A stretch of DNA of 64,000 bases from Cytobacillus pseudoceanisediminis (GCF_023516215.1 NZ_CP097349.1:1054001-1118000); one strand, 5' to 3'; counted from the stretch's first letter, positions 28,427 to 38,576 are shown. A program made the numbers and translations. The notes: generated from the sequence alone by a model not told the origin.

Positions 28427-28509
28427 GGGCTAAAGGGTGCTTTTGTTCAAGAATTGGCTGCATATTAGGCAACTTCTTTCTTTTTAAACTAAAGGCAGTT
28501 TATTGATTA
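28427..28509 (+). repeat. intergenic element copy 7
   Basis: GCTAAAGGGTGCTTTTGTTC (5' box), GGCTGC-atatta-GGCAAC degenerate hairpin, TTTCTTTTTAAACTAAAGGC and AGTTTATTGATTAA (3' box). It follows the ABC operon; 28288-28426 has no gene. Confidence 0.75.
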
Positions 28510-28644
28510 ACCAAAACAACATTTTGAAACTTAGAGATGACTATGCATTGGAGGGAAGCGCATGGCTGAATTTTTTATGCACCCATTGCTGTGGCTTTTT
28601 GGCTGGCGGGAAAGGATCGGAGAATGAGGAATAGCAAGTACGGA

Positions 28645-28668
28645 CAGCCCAATCAGGGCTGTTTTTTA
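28645..28668 (+). terminator. Rho-independent terminator
   Basis: CAGCCC-aatca-GGGCTG followed by T6. It lies 115 bases before ugd and no credible gene precedes it; it may be a leader attenuator or a relic. Confidence 0.65.
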
Positions 28669-28781
28669 TTGAAAAAAGGATTGGCAGAAATGCTGAAACA
28701 TATTTTTTACAATAGTTTAACACGTCCTAAAGAAAGGTTTAAATTTCCATCAGTACAATGTCAGTATAGAGGAGGGATTGC

Positions 28782-30134
28782 ATGAAAATAGCTGTTGCAG
28801 GAACAGGTTATGTGGGATTAATTACAGGTGTTTGTTTAGCAGAAATGGGACATCGGGTGATTTGTACAGATATTATGGAAGAAAAAATTCAGCTTCTTAA
28901 AACGGGGCGATCGCCTATTTTTGAGCCGGGACTAGAGCAGATGCTGAAGAACAACCTCTTAAGCGGCCGTTTAGCATTCACTGTAAATCCTAAAATTGCC
29001 TATAAGGATGCAGAAATAATCTTTATTGCAGTTGGTACACCGGAAAACCATGACGGGACAAGTAACCTGGATTACGTTCATGCAGCAGCTTATTCTATTG
29101 GTATATGTATTGAAAATGATGTTATTGTCTGTACAAAGAGCACAGTTCCTGTGGGGACAAATGAAAAAATCAAAGAAATTATTCAAAGTGTAAAGCCTCC
29201 GCCTCACCAGGCAGAGGTTGTTTCCAATCCTGAATTTCTGCGAGAAGGTTCGGCAATTATTGATTTTTTCAACGGTGACCGAATAATATTAGGAACCAAT
29301 TCAAAAAGCGCAGCAGCAAAATTGGAGGAACTTTATCTTCCTTTAAAAATACCTATCATTAAGACTGATATGCGAAGCGCTGAAATGATTAAGTATGCAT
29401 CAAATGCCTTCCTCGCTGCCAAAATCAGCTTTATTAATGAAATTGCAGCAATATGTGAAAAAACCGGAGCCAACATTGAAGAAGTTGCATATGGGATTGG
29501 AAAAGACAAGAGGATTGGGCCGTATTTTCTGCAGGCGGGAATTGGCTATGGAGGTTCCTGCTTTCCAAAAGATACAAAAGCCCTTGTGAAATTAGCGGGT
29601 AATGTACAGCACAAATTTGAGCTTCTCGAATCCGTAATCAAAGTGAATAATCGTCAGCAGACCTTGGCCGTCAGCCTAGCCAAAAATATATTAGGTTCAT
29701 TAGAAGGCAAAAGAGTGGCTCTCCTGGGTCTTGCATTTAAGCCGGATACAGATGATGTTAGGGAAGCGGCGTCATTAATGATTGCCAAAAGACTTCTGGA
29801 AAATAACGCATCGGTTATCGCATATGATCCTGCTGCGGTACCCAATGCAAGGAAGGTTTTAGGAGATGCAATCGAATATACGATGAATGTACAAATAGCC
29901 TTAGAAAATGCCGACTTGGCTATTATTGCAACTGAATGGGAACAAATCAAACATTTTCCGCTGGAGTTATATACAGAAAGAATGAAATCCCCCGTTATAA
30001 TTGACGGGAGAAACTGCTACTCTCTTCGAGACATCAGCAGACATTCTATCAGCTATATTTCAATCGGAAGGCCTTATATCATCCAAGATAAAATAATGGA
30101 AGGAAGATCATATGAAAATAGCTTTCTTCACTGA
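28782..30134 (+). CDS. ugd: UDP-glucose 6-dehydrogenase
   Basis: 450 aa. N-terminal Rossmann site MKIAVAGTGYVGLITGVCLA, Lys region STVPVGTNEKI, EFLREGSAIIDF, and catalytic cysteine in GIGYGGSCFPKDTKAL. The C-terminal UDP-binding domain contains LGLAFKPDTDDVREAAS. It oxidises UDP-glucose twice to UDP-glucuronate, the donor for glucuronic-acid-containing polymers or glycolipids. AGAGGAGGG precedes ATG 28782. Its end overlaps the next gene, a glycosyltransferase, so the two act together. Confidence 0.93.
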   Translation: MKIAVAGTGYVGLITGVCLAEMGHRVICTDIMEEKIQLLKTGRSPIFEPGLEQMLKNNLLSGRLAFTVNPKIAYKDAEIIFIAVGTPENHDGTSNLDYVHAAAYSIGICIENDVIVCTKSTVPVGTNEKIKEIIQSVKPPPHQAEVVSNPEFLREGSAIIDFFNGDRIILGTNSKSAAAKLEELYLPLKIPIIKTDMRSAEMIKYASNAFLAAKISFINEIAAICEKTGANIEEVAYGIGKDKRIGPYFLQAGIGYGGSCFPKDTKALVKLAGNVQHKFELLESVIKVNNRQQTLAVSLAKNILGSLEGKRVALLGLAFKPDTDDVREAASLMIAKRLLENNASVIAYDPAAVPNARKVLGDAIEYTMNVQIALENADLAIIATEWEQIKHFPLELYTERMKSPVIIDGRNCYSLRDISRHSISYISIGRPYIIQDKIMEGRSYENSFLH

Positions 30135-31372
30135 TACTTTTTACCCTGACATCAACGGAGTCGCGAAAACACTCAAAAGATTTACAGACTATTTAAGCGA
30201 TCAGAAAATCACCTTGAAAATATTTGCGCCATCCAGCCAATCAGATGAGTATGTTTCTTCCCATATTCGCAGATTCAAAAGTGCCTCTTTTTTCCTATAT
30301 CCAGAATGCAGGGTGGCTTTTCCAAATTATTTTCATATCAAAGAGGAACTTGAAAAGTTTAATCCCGATTTAATACATGTTGCCACACCTTTTAATCTCG
30401 GACTTAGTGGTCTTTACTGCGCTAAAAAGTTAAATATCCCTATAGTGGGGTCGTACCACACTGACTTTGACTATTATCTTGAATTCTATGACCTCAAATT
30501 TCTGTCAAACATACTTTGGAAATACATGACCTGGTTTCACAGCACCTTTAAGAAGGTCTTTGTTCCTTCGTCTGAAACACTGCAGCAATTAAGACTGCAT
30601 GGATTTTCAAATTTGGTATTATGGCCAAGAGGTGTCGACTGCAAGCTGTTCCACCCATACTATGATAAATTATCAGTCCGCAGGCAATACTCCATCAGCA
30701 AAAAATACCTTCTCACCTATGCAGGCAGACTGGCACCTGAAAAAAATGTCGATATCCTCCCTGATATAGCGCAATTACTCCCACCTCATTTTGAAGAAGA
30801 TATTCATTGGCTAATTGTTGGGGACGGACCACTTCGAAAACAATTACAGGAAGCAGCTCCAAAAACATGACCTTTACGGGTTATTTAGCAGCCCAGCAGC
30901 TAGCTGAAGTGTACTCAGCATCAGATTTGTTTGTTTTTCCATCTCCTACAGAAACCTTCGGAAACGTTGTTCTTGAATCAATGGCCAGCGGAACGCCTGT
31001 AATTGGTGCGAATGCGGGGGAGTTAAAAGCATTATTCAGAATGGTGTAACAGGTTATTTGTGTGAACCTGGAAATGCGGAGGATTTCGCTGCTTCGATCA
31101 TAAATCTGCTCAAGAACCATAAAGTCAGAAGCCGAATGGGGTTTGATGGCAGGGATTATGCGTTAAAGCAGAAGTGGGATGAAATCTTTGATAATCTAAT
31201 AGGTCAATATAAAGCGGTTATAGGGGAGAGTGGCGAGAAGAAGAAGAATGACCTCAATCCTTTCCAGAGTGAATTTACAGAAGATTACCTTTGCAGAAAT
31301 AATTACAGGGTGCCGATAATGCAGCAAAAGCTGGAGTTGAACCGCAAAAATATAACCACCTCTAAAAAGTAG
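30112..31372 (+). CDS. GT4-family glycosyltransferase (two frameshifts)
   Basis: Repaired length is 420 aa. N-terminal GT-B half: MKIAFFTDTFYPDINGVAKT, LIHVATPFNLGLSGLY, SYHTDFDYYLEFY. C-terminal donor half: YAGRLAPEKNVDIL, WLIVGDGPLRKQL, and the EX7E-like stretch FPSPTETFGNVVLESMASG. Breaks occur at about 30868 (A5 should be A6, giving AAPKNMTFTGYLAAQQ) and about 31019 (G5 should be G6, giving ANAGGVKSIIQNGVTGYLCE). It resembles glycolipid-forming transferases such as MgtA. With ugd it may build a glucuronosyl lipid or teichuronic-type glycan, which is inference. Confidence 0.85.
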
Positions 31373-31565
31373 TCCCAGACCGGAAAGAAGGAGTTCGCTC
31401 TTACCCTATAGAATTTAATACAACAAATGGTTTGTCTAATTCATAATTTCTTTTAGGGAATAACCATGAATATTCTAAAAAACGTGGAAGTAATTTTTTT
31501 ATTTACTTTCCTTCTTACCTCTTGCAGCAAAAACAGCAGGTGAACTATACCCATTGGGTAAATTA

Positions 31566-31919
31566 GTGAAAAATATATATTGAAAGTACTGAAGATGGGG
31601 TAGAATCCATACTTTCTCACAAACTTTTAAGGAGAATTTCCTAGATGCGTGGCTTAATTTAAAATTAGAAGATATAGAAACCCTCAATACTAATGGACAA
31701 CATGATGGGAGTCGTGTTTTTTTAGAAATTGAACTTAAGAATGGGGTTACTTTTAGAGACGTTTATTGGACTGAATCCAATACATTTCATTCTAGTATAG
31801 TTGGAGATAAACATATAAAGGATATTCTCGAATATGAGTTATCAAATTTAAGAAAAAATTTACATGAGTTTGATAAAGCTGCTCTCAAATATGAGGGCAG
31901 CTTTCCTTGTAATACTTGA
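31566..31919 (+). pseudogene. small unrecognised protein, broken frame
   Basis: A continuous coding-like stretch reads TFSQTFKENFLDAWLNLKLE, DIETLNTNGQHDGSRVFLEI, ELKNGVTFRDVYWTESNTFH and KDILEYELSNLRKN. In another frame YIESTEDGV lies immediately upstream, and one inserted base near 31603 would join them. GTG 31566 could start it after one A is removed from an A5 run. The product resembles no family I know. The terminator at 31879 follows at once, consistent with a real single gene. Confidence 0.4.
31879..31911 (+). terminator. Rho-independent terminator
   Basis: AAAGCTGCTCTCA pairs with TGAGGGCAGCTTT (one G-U) and is followed by CCTTG. The same stem with the same CCTTG tail recurs at 36632, so this hairpin is itself repeated. 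Confidence 0.65.
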
Positions 31920-31968
31920 ACCTATGGCATTTAAGCTGAAAATGGTGAACCATTACACAATAATCTAT

Positions 31969-32046
31969 AGGGTACATTACTTAAAGAACCAGCTGCAGTC
32001 TAAGGCGCTTTCTTATTGTACTAAACGGGCATGTTAATTGAATAAG
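31969..32046 (+). repeat. intergenic element copy 8
   Basis: AGGGTACATTACTTAAAGAA (5' box), CAGCTGC-agtct-AAGGCGC, TTTCTTATTGTACTAAACGG and GCATGTTAATTGAATAAGC (3' box). It lies between the small broken gene and the convergent LysR gene. Confidence 0.75.
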
Positions 32047-32079
32047 CTTTCGCTAATCTAAATTTAGAATATAGTATTA

Positions 32080-32949
32080 TCACTCCGTGTTTCTGTATGA
32101 TAAATATTCTAAAAATCTCTTGGAAGCAAGAGAAAGTGTTTTTTGATCTCTGGCAGCAATACCAATATTTCTAAAAGCAGGAACTTCCAGCTCTTTCGCT
32201 ATAATTTTGTGAGGTATACGCTGTAAAATCAATTCTGGTAATATACTGATTCCCAGCCCGTTTTCCACCATAGACATAATGGCATAGTCATCCCAAGTTG
32301 TAAAATTAACTTGCGGTGAAATATAGTGCATCTCAAAAATCTCTGAAATCTCTGCTTTTGCTCCCTTTTCCAATAGCATAAACGGACTGTTCAGTAAGCC
32401 GCTAATTGGAAACTTCTCACAATTAGCAAGCGGATGGTTTTGGGGAATCACTACCAGCAAACGGTCTTGTTCCAAAAAAACCGTTTCAAGATCTGCTTTT
32501 GACGGCAGCCGTACAAATCCGAAGTCAACACGTCCATCTAAAACCCATCTTTCAATTTCTGTGTAATCACCAAGCAGAAGTTCAAAATCAATCTTCGGGT
32601 AATCCTTCTTAAAAACTCTGATCATGTTAGGGAGCCAATGAGTTGCTACGCTGGAAAATGTCCCAATACGAATAATCCCGGACTGTATATGGTGTAAGTC
32701 TTCGATTTGCGTCATTAAGATTTTGTACTCATTGCAGATTCTCTTTACTTGGGGCAGTAATTTTAAGCCATCAGAAGTTAAACTGATACCCGCACGTCCT
32801 CTTTCAAAAAGGGAAATCCCCCATTCCGTTTCTAAATCGTTAATCATACGGCTGATCCCAGACTGTGTATAGTCCAGTGATTCGGCAGCTTTTGTGAAGC
32901 TGCCGAATTCTGCTGCCCTGACAAATGCCATATATTTTTGGATATTCAT
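32080..32949 (-). CDS. LysR-type transcriptional regulator
   Basis: 289 aa from the ATG at 32949, which follows GGAAGGAAAAG. The helix-turn-helix is AAEFGSFTKAAESLDYTQSG, ISRMINDLETEWGISLFERG. The effector domain has IIRIGTFSSVATHWLPNMIR and MVENGLGISILPELIL. It is divergent from the EamA transporter gene, with a 9-base-arm inverted repeat between them, the classic arrangement in which a LysR protein controls the gene opposite. The ligand is unknown, presumably the exported metabolite. Confidence 0.87.
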   Translation of the reverse strand: MNIQKYMAFVRAAEFGSFTKAAESLDYTQSGISRMINDLETEWGISLFERGRAGISLTSDGLKLLPQVKRICNEYKILMTQIEDLHHIQSGIIRIGTFSSVATHWLPNMIRVFKKDYPKIDFELLLGDYTEIERWVLDGRVDFGFVRLPSKADLETVFLEQDRLLVVIPQNHPLANCEKFPISGLLNSPFMLLEKGAKAEISEIFEMHYISPQVNFTTWDDYAIMSMVENGLGISILPELILQRIPHKIIAKELEVPAFRNIGIAARDQKTLSLASKRFLEYLSYRNTE

Positions 32950-33192
32950 ATTTCTTTTCCTTCCCCATCTGGTTTTGTCATATATATCATGAGAAACATT
33001 CGTTTTTGTAATATCTGACACCATGATATGTTATTAATATCAAAAATTCAAGGCAGGAAAGGGGAGCTATAAAAATTGTTTTTTGTGAGTGAAATAATGA
33101 AAAAAGCACCTGTCTTCTTTTGGTTTCCGCCCCAAGAAAGGGTCTGCATTCCGACTGAGATTTGAAAATGAAGTTAAATAAACATAATAAGA

Positions 33193-33221
33193 ATCTGCGA
33201 AATACAAGCTGATTCGCAGAT
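33193..33221. promoter_or_regulatory. inverted repeat between LysR and EamA genes, possible operator
   Basis: ATCTGCGAA and TTCGCAGAT form a perfect 9-base palindrome with an 11-base spacer, ending 16 bases before the EamA start codon. It could be a LysR target or a leader hairpin hiding the ribosome site. Confidence 0.45.
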
Positions 33222-33236
33222 GGGCAGGAGCAGAAG

Positions 33237-34123
33237 ATGAAACCTAAAATCCAGTTTATATTATCAATGATTACTTTCGGTACAATTGGTTTGGTGGTCC
33301 GATATATTGATTTAGCTTCGAGTGAAAGTGCTTTACTAAGCAGTTTCCTGGGATGCATATTTTTATTGCTGGTATTCTTCATGATGAAGAAAAAATACCT
33401 TGGAATTTAGTAAAAACGAATGCTTTATTTTTGATTCTTTCAGGTATTGCATTGGGAGGAAATTGGATTTTTCTTTATCAATCGTATGACCATACGACAA
33501 TTGCCAATGCAACGCTAGGTTATTACTTTGCTCCTGTGATTGTAATGATTCTATCTCCCTATGTCCTTAGGGAACATTTATCCGTTAAAAAAATGGTTTG
33601 TATTGGTGCAGCAATCATAGGTATGTTAATGATTGTAGGTGAAGGCATGAGTGCATCAGAATCAGATGATATTCTTGGACTTTCCTTTGGATTAACCGCA
33701 GCAGCATTTTATGCTGCGTTATTGCTTTTAAATAAATTTATTAAAGATATGGGAAAGTTAGAGCTGACCATCATTCAGCTTGGAACAACCACTTTACTGT
33801 TAATGCCATATGTTTTCCTTACCGAAGGATTTGGCATCTTTGAAGTATCAAGTTCTTCTATTCCTTTTATTCTAATATTAGGAGTCGTCAACACAGGGAT
33901 TGGGTTTTGGTTATTTTTCTCCGGTATGGAAAAATTAAAAGGACAGAGCATAGCTATGCTAAGTTATGTTGACCCATTTGTAGCTATATTGATTTCCGCA
34001 ATTATCCTGCAAGAACAAATGACAATTATTCAAATGCTTGGTGGTATACTGCTATTAGGCTCTACACTAGTTAGTGAATTGAAATCAGTTAACCATTCCA
34101 ATAGATTAATGAAAACCAGCTGA
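33237..34123 (+). CDS. EamA/DMT-family transporter (one frameshift)
   Basis: Repaired length is 295 aa with about ten membrane segments in two EamA repeats: LSMITFGTIGLVVRYIDLAS in the first, LGLSFGLTAAAFYAALLLLN in the second, and the typical end AMLSYVDPFVAILISAIILQ. The frame breaks at about 33395: A6 should be A7, joining FFMMKKK to IPWNLVKTNALFL. ATG 33237 follows AGGAG. Family members export amino acids or other metabolites. It is probably controlled by the divergent LysR protein. Confidence 0.85.
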
Positions 34124-34132
34124 ATAAACTAC

Positions 34133-34168
34133 AAAAACAGTGGGAGGCAATCGTTTCCTACTGTTTTT
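34133..34168 (+). terminator. Rho-independent terminator after the EamA gene
   Basis: AAAAACAGTGGG pairs with CCTACTGTTTTT with one mismatch and ends in a T-run. Confidence 0.8.
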
Positions 34169-34224
34169 AGTTTGATAACTTTAAATAAGCCGCCAGGACC
34201 GAGAGGTAATTGAAGAAAGGTTTT

Positions 34225-34279
34225 CAAATTTGTCAGTTTTTTTCTAATAAAATCAAGGCGCATGTTAGTTTAATAATGG
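34225..34279 (+). repeat. intergenic element copy 9 (3' half)
   Basis: GTCAGTTTTTTTCTAATAAA followed by ATCAAGGCGCATG and TTAGTTTAATAATGG, matching the T-tract and 3' box of the element. The 5' box is absent. Confidence 0.55.
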
Positions 34280-34409
34280 GTAGCTTTATTAAAAAGTTAA
34301 TCCGTCTCTTTGTAGCTGTTTTAGCAATTATTGATTTTTCTCTTGACTTGAAATGGATTTCATAAATTAGATTGAAAGTAAGCTGATTTTCAACGAAGGG
34401 AGAAGAGAG

Positions 34410-34715
34410 ATGAACAGAATGATTAACCTTCAACAAGATGAACATGTACTATATAACCTTACAGGGTTATTGGAAATCTTTGATGGAGTACAAAATATCT
34501 ACTATGGTGATTTATTTTTAACTAATAAAAGATTATATGTAATAAGCACCAAGCCAATAAATGTTGAAAAATCTTTTTGGTTTAAAGGAGAAATGAGAAA
34601 CATTGAACATTCGACACTCATTGTAGGAAAACACAGGATTGCGATAAGATGGGCATACAATGGAAACCTCCTTTACTTTATAAAAGCTTTTCAGAAATTG
34701 GATGTAAATGTGTAG
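34410..34715 (+). CDS. small PH/GRAM-like domain protein
   Basis: 101 aa. LQQDEHVLYNLTGLLEIFDG and YYGDLFLTNKRLYVISTKP match the first strands of the bacterial PH (GRAM-like) fold, in which G-x-L-x-L-T-N-x-R-L is the signature. The domain usually sits at membranes or on larger proteins; here it is alone, without membrane segments. Function unknown. GGGAGAAGAG precedes ATG 34410. The LacI gene follows after 36 bases, possibly in one transcript. Confidence 0.6.
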   Translation: MNRMINLQQDEHVLYNLTGLLEIFDGVQNIYYGDLFLTNKRLYVISTKPINVEKSFWFKGEMRNIEHSTLIVGKHRIAIRWAYNGNLLYFIKAFQKLDVNV

Positions 34716-34751
34716 GTTCTCTTGATTCCTGATATATGTGGGAGGTATGTG

Positions 34752-35699
34752 ATGACAAATATTAAAGACATTGCAAGATTAGCAGGTGTATCTGTCTCTA
34801 CTGTTTCTAGAGTCCTTAACAATTATAAGCACGTTGCCAGAGATAAAAGAGAGTCTGTTCTTAGAGTTATTGAAGAAATGAACTATACGCCAAATAAAAA
34901 TGCGATTGATTTAATTAGAGGAGAAACCAGAACAATAGGCGTTATTCTCCCATATAACAACAATCCAGCATTTGATCAGATATTAAACGGTATACTGAAC
35001 AAGGCATTAGAGCATGATTTTTCGATTACGGTACTTCCTTCAATCTATAGTAAAGAGAAAGAAGTGGAGTATTTAAAAAAATTAAAAAGCAAGCTGTATG
35101 ATGGCATCATTATCACTTCAAGAGCAAATGATTGGGAAACGATCATTCCGTATACTGGGTATGGTTCTATCGTTTCTTGTGAATATACACAGCACAAAGA
35201 AATTGGATGTTCTTATATGGACCGTTATTCTTCTTATCTAGATGCCTTTCAATTATTAAAAAACAAAGGGCATTATGCTGTAGCTTTCACAACAGCTAGG
35301 ATAGAAAGCAATAGCACGAAGCAAATGATTGGTGCATATAAGGAGGTTTTTGGTGAATTTCAACCTAAATATCATATTTCAGGGTGTCTTTGCTTAGAAG
35401 ACGGATATAAAGCAGCGGAGCATTTCCTGCATTTACCGGAGAGACCCACAGCTGTCTATGCGAATGGAGATGAAGTGGCTGGTGGTATTTATTTATATGC
35501 TAAGTCTCAGCAATTAAAAATCCCTGCTGATTTAGCAATCATTGGTCAAGAAAATCAGCCAATTGGTATTGGTATGGGGATTACTACAGTAGATCATCAG
35601 TTAACGAAAATTGGTGAGCAAGCTTTTAGCCTAGTTATAAAAAAATCTAGAGAAAAAGTAAAAATACCTTATCATATTGTGGAGAGAGATTCTGTTTAA
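34752..35699 (+). CDS. LacI-family transcriptional regulator
   Basis: 315 aa from ATG 34752 after GGGAGGT. DNA-binding part: NIKDIARLAGVSVSTVSRVL, NNYKHVARDKRESVLRVIEE, NYTPNKNAIDL. Then the periplasmic-binding-like core: TIGVILPYNNNPAFDQILNG, YDGIIITSRAND, PTAVYANGDEVAGGI, TTVDHQLTKIGEQAF. A sugar or related ligand is expected, but no sugar transport or catabolic gene is adjacent. Only a Cof-type HAD phosphatase follows. Confidence 0.88.
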   Translation: MTNIKDIARLAGVSVSTVSRVLNNYKHVARDKRESVLRVIEEMNYTPNKNAIDLIRGETRTIGVILPYNNNPAFDQILNGILNKALEHDFSITVLPSIYSKEKEVEYLKKLKSKLYDGIIITSRANDWETIIPYTGYGSIVSCEYTQHKEIGCSYMDRYSSYLDAFQLLKNKGHYAVAFTTARIESNSTKQMIGAYKEVFGEFQPKYHISGCLCLEDGYKAAEHFLHLPERPTAVYANGDEVAGGIYLYAKSQQLKIPADLAIIGQENQPIGIGMGITTVDHQLTKIGEQAFSLVIKKSREKVKIPYHIVERDSV

Positions 35700-35774
35700 A
35701 AACCCTGCTTTGAAGGTGTTTAACACGGTGGTAAAGATTGAATAAAAAATAGTAGTGGAATGTGGTGAAAGTTA

Positions 35775-36545
35775 GTGCATAAAAAGTTTATTGTCTTTGA
35801 TATAGATGGAACATTATTAACGACAGAAATGAAGTTTCTCGACAGTACAAAACAAGCTTTGGTTTCTCTTAAAGAAAAAGGCCATTACATCTGCATTGCG
35901 ACAGGACGGGACTACGCTTCAGCAAAATCCATCGTTGACGAGCTTGAAATTGAAACATATGTTTTATGCAACGGATCACTTGGATATGTTCGTCATGAAT
36001 TAGCGCATGAAGTAATGTTATCAAAAGAGTCTATTATGAAACTTATTGAAATTGCAGCGGAAAACAATGATCAGATTGTGTTCCAAACAGTGAACGGAAT
36101 AAAAAGACATTTCGAAGAACCTGGAGAGTCGTTAATTAAGGCTTACGAAAGTCTAGGATGGTCGATCCCTGACTATGATGGATTGTATTGGGAACGAAAC
36201 CCAATTGTTCAAGCTATGCTTTTCTGCAAGCAAGAAGATCTTCAAAAATACGCGATCGAAGAATTCAGATATGTGAGTTGGCACAAATTTGGTTTAGATG
36301 TCATTCCTAAAGAAGGTTCGAAAGCAAATACCATTTTGAAAATCGCCGAACAAAATGGATTTAAGCGGGAAGATATTGTTTTTTTCGGGGATGGAATGAA
36401 CGATATTGAACTAATGGAACTATCAGGAATTGGGGTCGCAATGGGAAATGCTGAAACAGAAGTTAAAGAGAAAGCCGATTTAATCACGGATAGTTGTAAT
36501 GAGCATGGAATTTATAATGCTCTTAAGAGCTTGTCATTAATATAG
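35775..36545 (+). CDS. Cof-type HAD-IIB phosphatase
   Basis: 256 aa. Motif I FDIDGTLLTT, motif II IATGRDYAS, a Cof-type (C2) cap in the middle, motif III Lys near GSKANTILKIA, motif IV FFGDGMNDIELMELSGIGVA. Family enzymes dephosphorylate sugar phosphates, pyridoxal phosphate or flavin mononucleotide. The start is GTG 35775 following GGTGAAAG. It may be cotranscribed with the LacI gene 75 bases upstream. Confidence 0.87.
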   Translation: MHKKFIVFDIDGTLLTTEMKFLDSTKQALVSLKEKGHYICIATGRDYASAKSIVDELEIETYVLCNGSLGYVRHELAHEVMLSKESIMKLIEIAAENNDQIVFQTVNGIKRHFEEPGESLIKAYESLGWSIPDYDGLYWERNPIVQAMLFCKQEDLQKYAIEEFRYVSWHKFGLDVIPKEGSKANTILKIAEQNGFKREDIVFFGDGMNDIELMELSGIGVAMGNAETEVKEKADLITDSCNEHGIYNALKSLSLI

Positions 36546-36631
36546 AAAAGAAGAAATCTTAAAAATCAATCAATAATTTTCAGGGAATTAGTTTTTACCG
36601 ACAAGATTTTGTGAATGTTCTCACTTAAAGT

Positions 36632-36666
36632 AAAGCTGCCCTGTACAATGAGGGCAGCTATCCTTG
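36632..36666 (+). terminator. Rho-independent terminator, related to the one at 31879
   Basis: AAGCTGCCCT-gtacaatg-AGGGCAGCTATCCTTG. Stem and tail repeat the hairpin at 31879. The remainder of 36667-37099 shows no gene; I searched its reverse strand for an NprX-like signalling-peptide gene and found none. Confidence 0.65.
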
Positions 36667-37099
36667 CTTGTTAAAGAAAAAGTTTTAGTGAAGAAAGTGA
36701 AAAGGGGAATTACCTGTTTTAGCTTCCTTCCATACCAGATTTATTAATAATCCTCATCATTCGGGAAAGTTTGTTTAATTTTCCTCTGAACGGGGATTAC
36801 AAATTGTCTATGTAAGAATGTGCTAATTACTGCTTTCTTGCACGAAAAAACCGCATGCACCCAGCAAAGATAGAATAGTGCATGGCGATCAATACTTTTT
36901 CAAAAAATAATATTTCGTTCTAAAATCCATATCTTAATGGAAAGTCTGTTGGAAAGATCATACCCCTTTCTAAACTAGCTGAGAGAAGATTTCCCCCAGT
37001 CCACTAATGTTCCTAAAACAATATACTTATATTAAATCCCATTAATAAAGGTTTAGCTCAAGAAGATCGGATCATTTTCCGGCCATCTTCATCGTAAGC

Positions 37100-38346
37100 C
37101 TAATTTGGATCTATAAGTACCTTTGAAATTTGGGCCGCTTTCTGAAAATCTTCGCTTTCCATATAGTGATCATATAGTTCTTTGGCATACTTGTTTATAA
37201 AAACCGTATGCTTATTTGTAATAAAATAGGGTAGGGCATCTTTCTCTAAGAAGGTGTAATACTTATTTAAATTATTCTCTGTAAGTAAAATAAAAAGTTT
37301 GAATAATAGATGGTAAAATTCGTTTTCCAAGTTTTTTGCCATGGAAAGTCCTTCTTGTGCTTTTCTTAATATTGAGGTTTTACGCATTATCTTTCCCGCA
37401 AGACCGCTTTCCAAATAATTGTACAGGCGTTGAAGATATGAAGTGGAATGCTTATTAGTCATAGAAAGTGCTTCTTTATAAAACTTATGTGCATGAGCAT
37501 AATCTTTTCTTCTAAAATGTTCAAACCCAAGATTGTTTAATAGCATTCCTTTTTTATCAGTGGCTTGCACTAATTCACTGTGATGAATCAAATTATGATA
37601 GGATTCCGTTAGCTCTTCTAGATTGAGGTGTATGTCGTTTCCAATCTGGAGAAGCATCAGCGACTCTGCCGTGATCGCCATAATGGAATTATTGGTTTCT
37701 CTAAAATAGCGGAGTGCTTTTTCAGCATGCACATAAGCCATCACTCTGGAATCGATACAGTGATAAGCAACGGCTAAATCATAATTGTATTCAGGATTTC
37801 CATATTCATCCTTTTCTATTTCTTTCAAGACTTCTATAGCCTTTTGATGATTTTCGGTTCTGGATGAAATACAATTGCATATGTAGTATATTCCCCATGC
37901 ATGCTTCAGCAGGTTTCTCTCATAAGGGGGAGGCTGGGGTGTTCTTTTTGTACAGACTGTAAAATAGAATATGTCTTTTTATAATTCATCTTTATGATAT
38001 AATACCTTGCCTGTAACAGCTGGTATAATGCGGCATATTTCGAAGATTTAATATAAGGGATTTTTTTCAATTCTATATTGATTTCATCTACTTCTTTTAA
38101 TCTCCGCATAACAATGGCCTTATGCCACTGATTGAGCTGATTCCCCAGGTTTTCAAATCGAAGGATTTCTTTCTTTATGTCGAGGTGCAAACGTTCTGAT
38201 AGTAATTCGATAATCTCTGCAGAACAAGCTGTATGCCCTCGCTCAATCTTGCTGATATAGGAAAGAGTGCAAATTCCAAAACCAAGTTGTTCCTGGGTAA
38301 GACCGGCCTTTTTTCTGTAAAATTTAATGATTTCTCCCTCTATCAT
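37100..38346 (-). CDS. nprR: NprR-like quorum-sensing regulator, XRE helix-turn-helix plus TPR (one frameshift)
   Basis: Repaired length is 415 aa, close to the ~420 aa of NprR. Residues 1-60 are an XRE helix-turn-helix (KFYRKKAGLTQEQLGFGICT, LSYISKIERG). The rest is tetratricopeptide repeats (KKGMLLNNLGFEHFRRKDYA, HAHKFYKEALSM). The C5 run at about 37928 should be C6, changing SLPLMRETC into SLPPYERNLLKHAWGIYYIC and joining the parts. Proteins of this RRNPP type bind a secreted peptide and switch on extracellular protease genes. The bacillolysin gene directly upstream on the same strand supports NprR. The expected peptide gene after it is not visible. Confidence 0.75.
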
Positions 38347-38532
38347 GTGATACTCTCCTTATGCGACTTAAATGACTTTATGTAATAAGTTATAATATTT
38401 TTACAATAGTACCACAATTTTCAACTTTATGACTAGTTACTATTAGCACATAATCATGTTATTGAGTGGGTTGTTAGAATGACCCAGTGTTTTTTGAAAA
38501 GTAGAAAAGTGAAAAGGGATGTCAATAAATAA

Positions 38533-38563
38533 GGCCATGAATGAACTAAATTCATTCATGGCC
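38533..38563 (-). terminator. terminator of the neutral protease gene
   Basis: A perfect 13-base stem GGCCATGAATGAA/TTCATTCATGGCC with a 5-base loop. On the reverse strand it is followed by TTATTTATTG. Confidence 0.8.
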
Positions 38564-38576
38564 AAATGTAAGTTTC

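Noticed and set aside
28591..28785. 64-codon frame before ugd
   Set aside because: It runs through the terminator at 28645 and has no recognisable protein features; likely chance.
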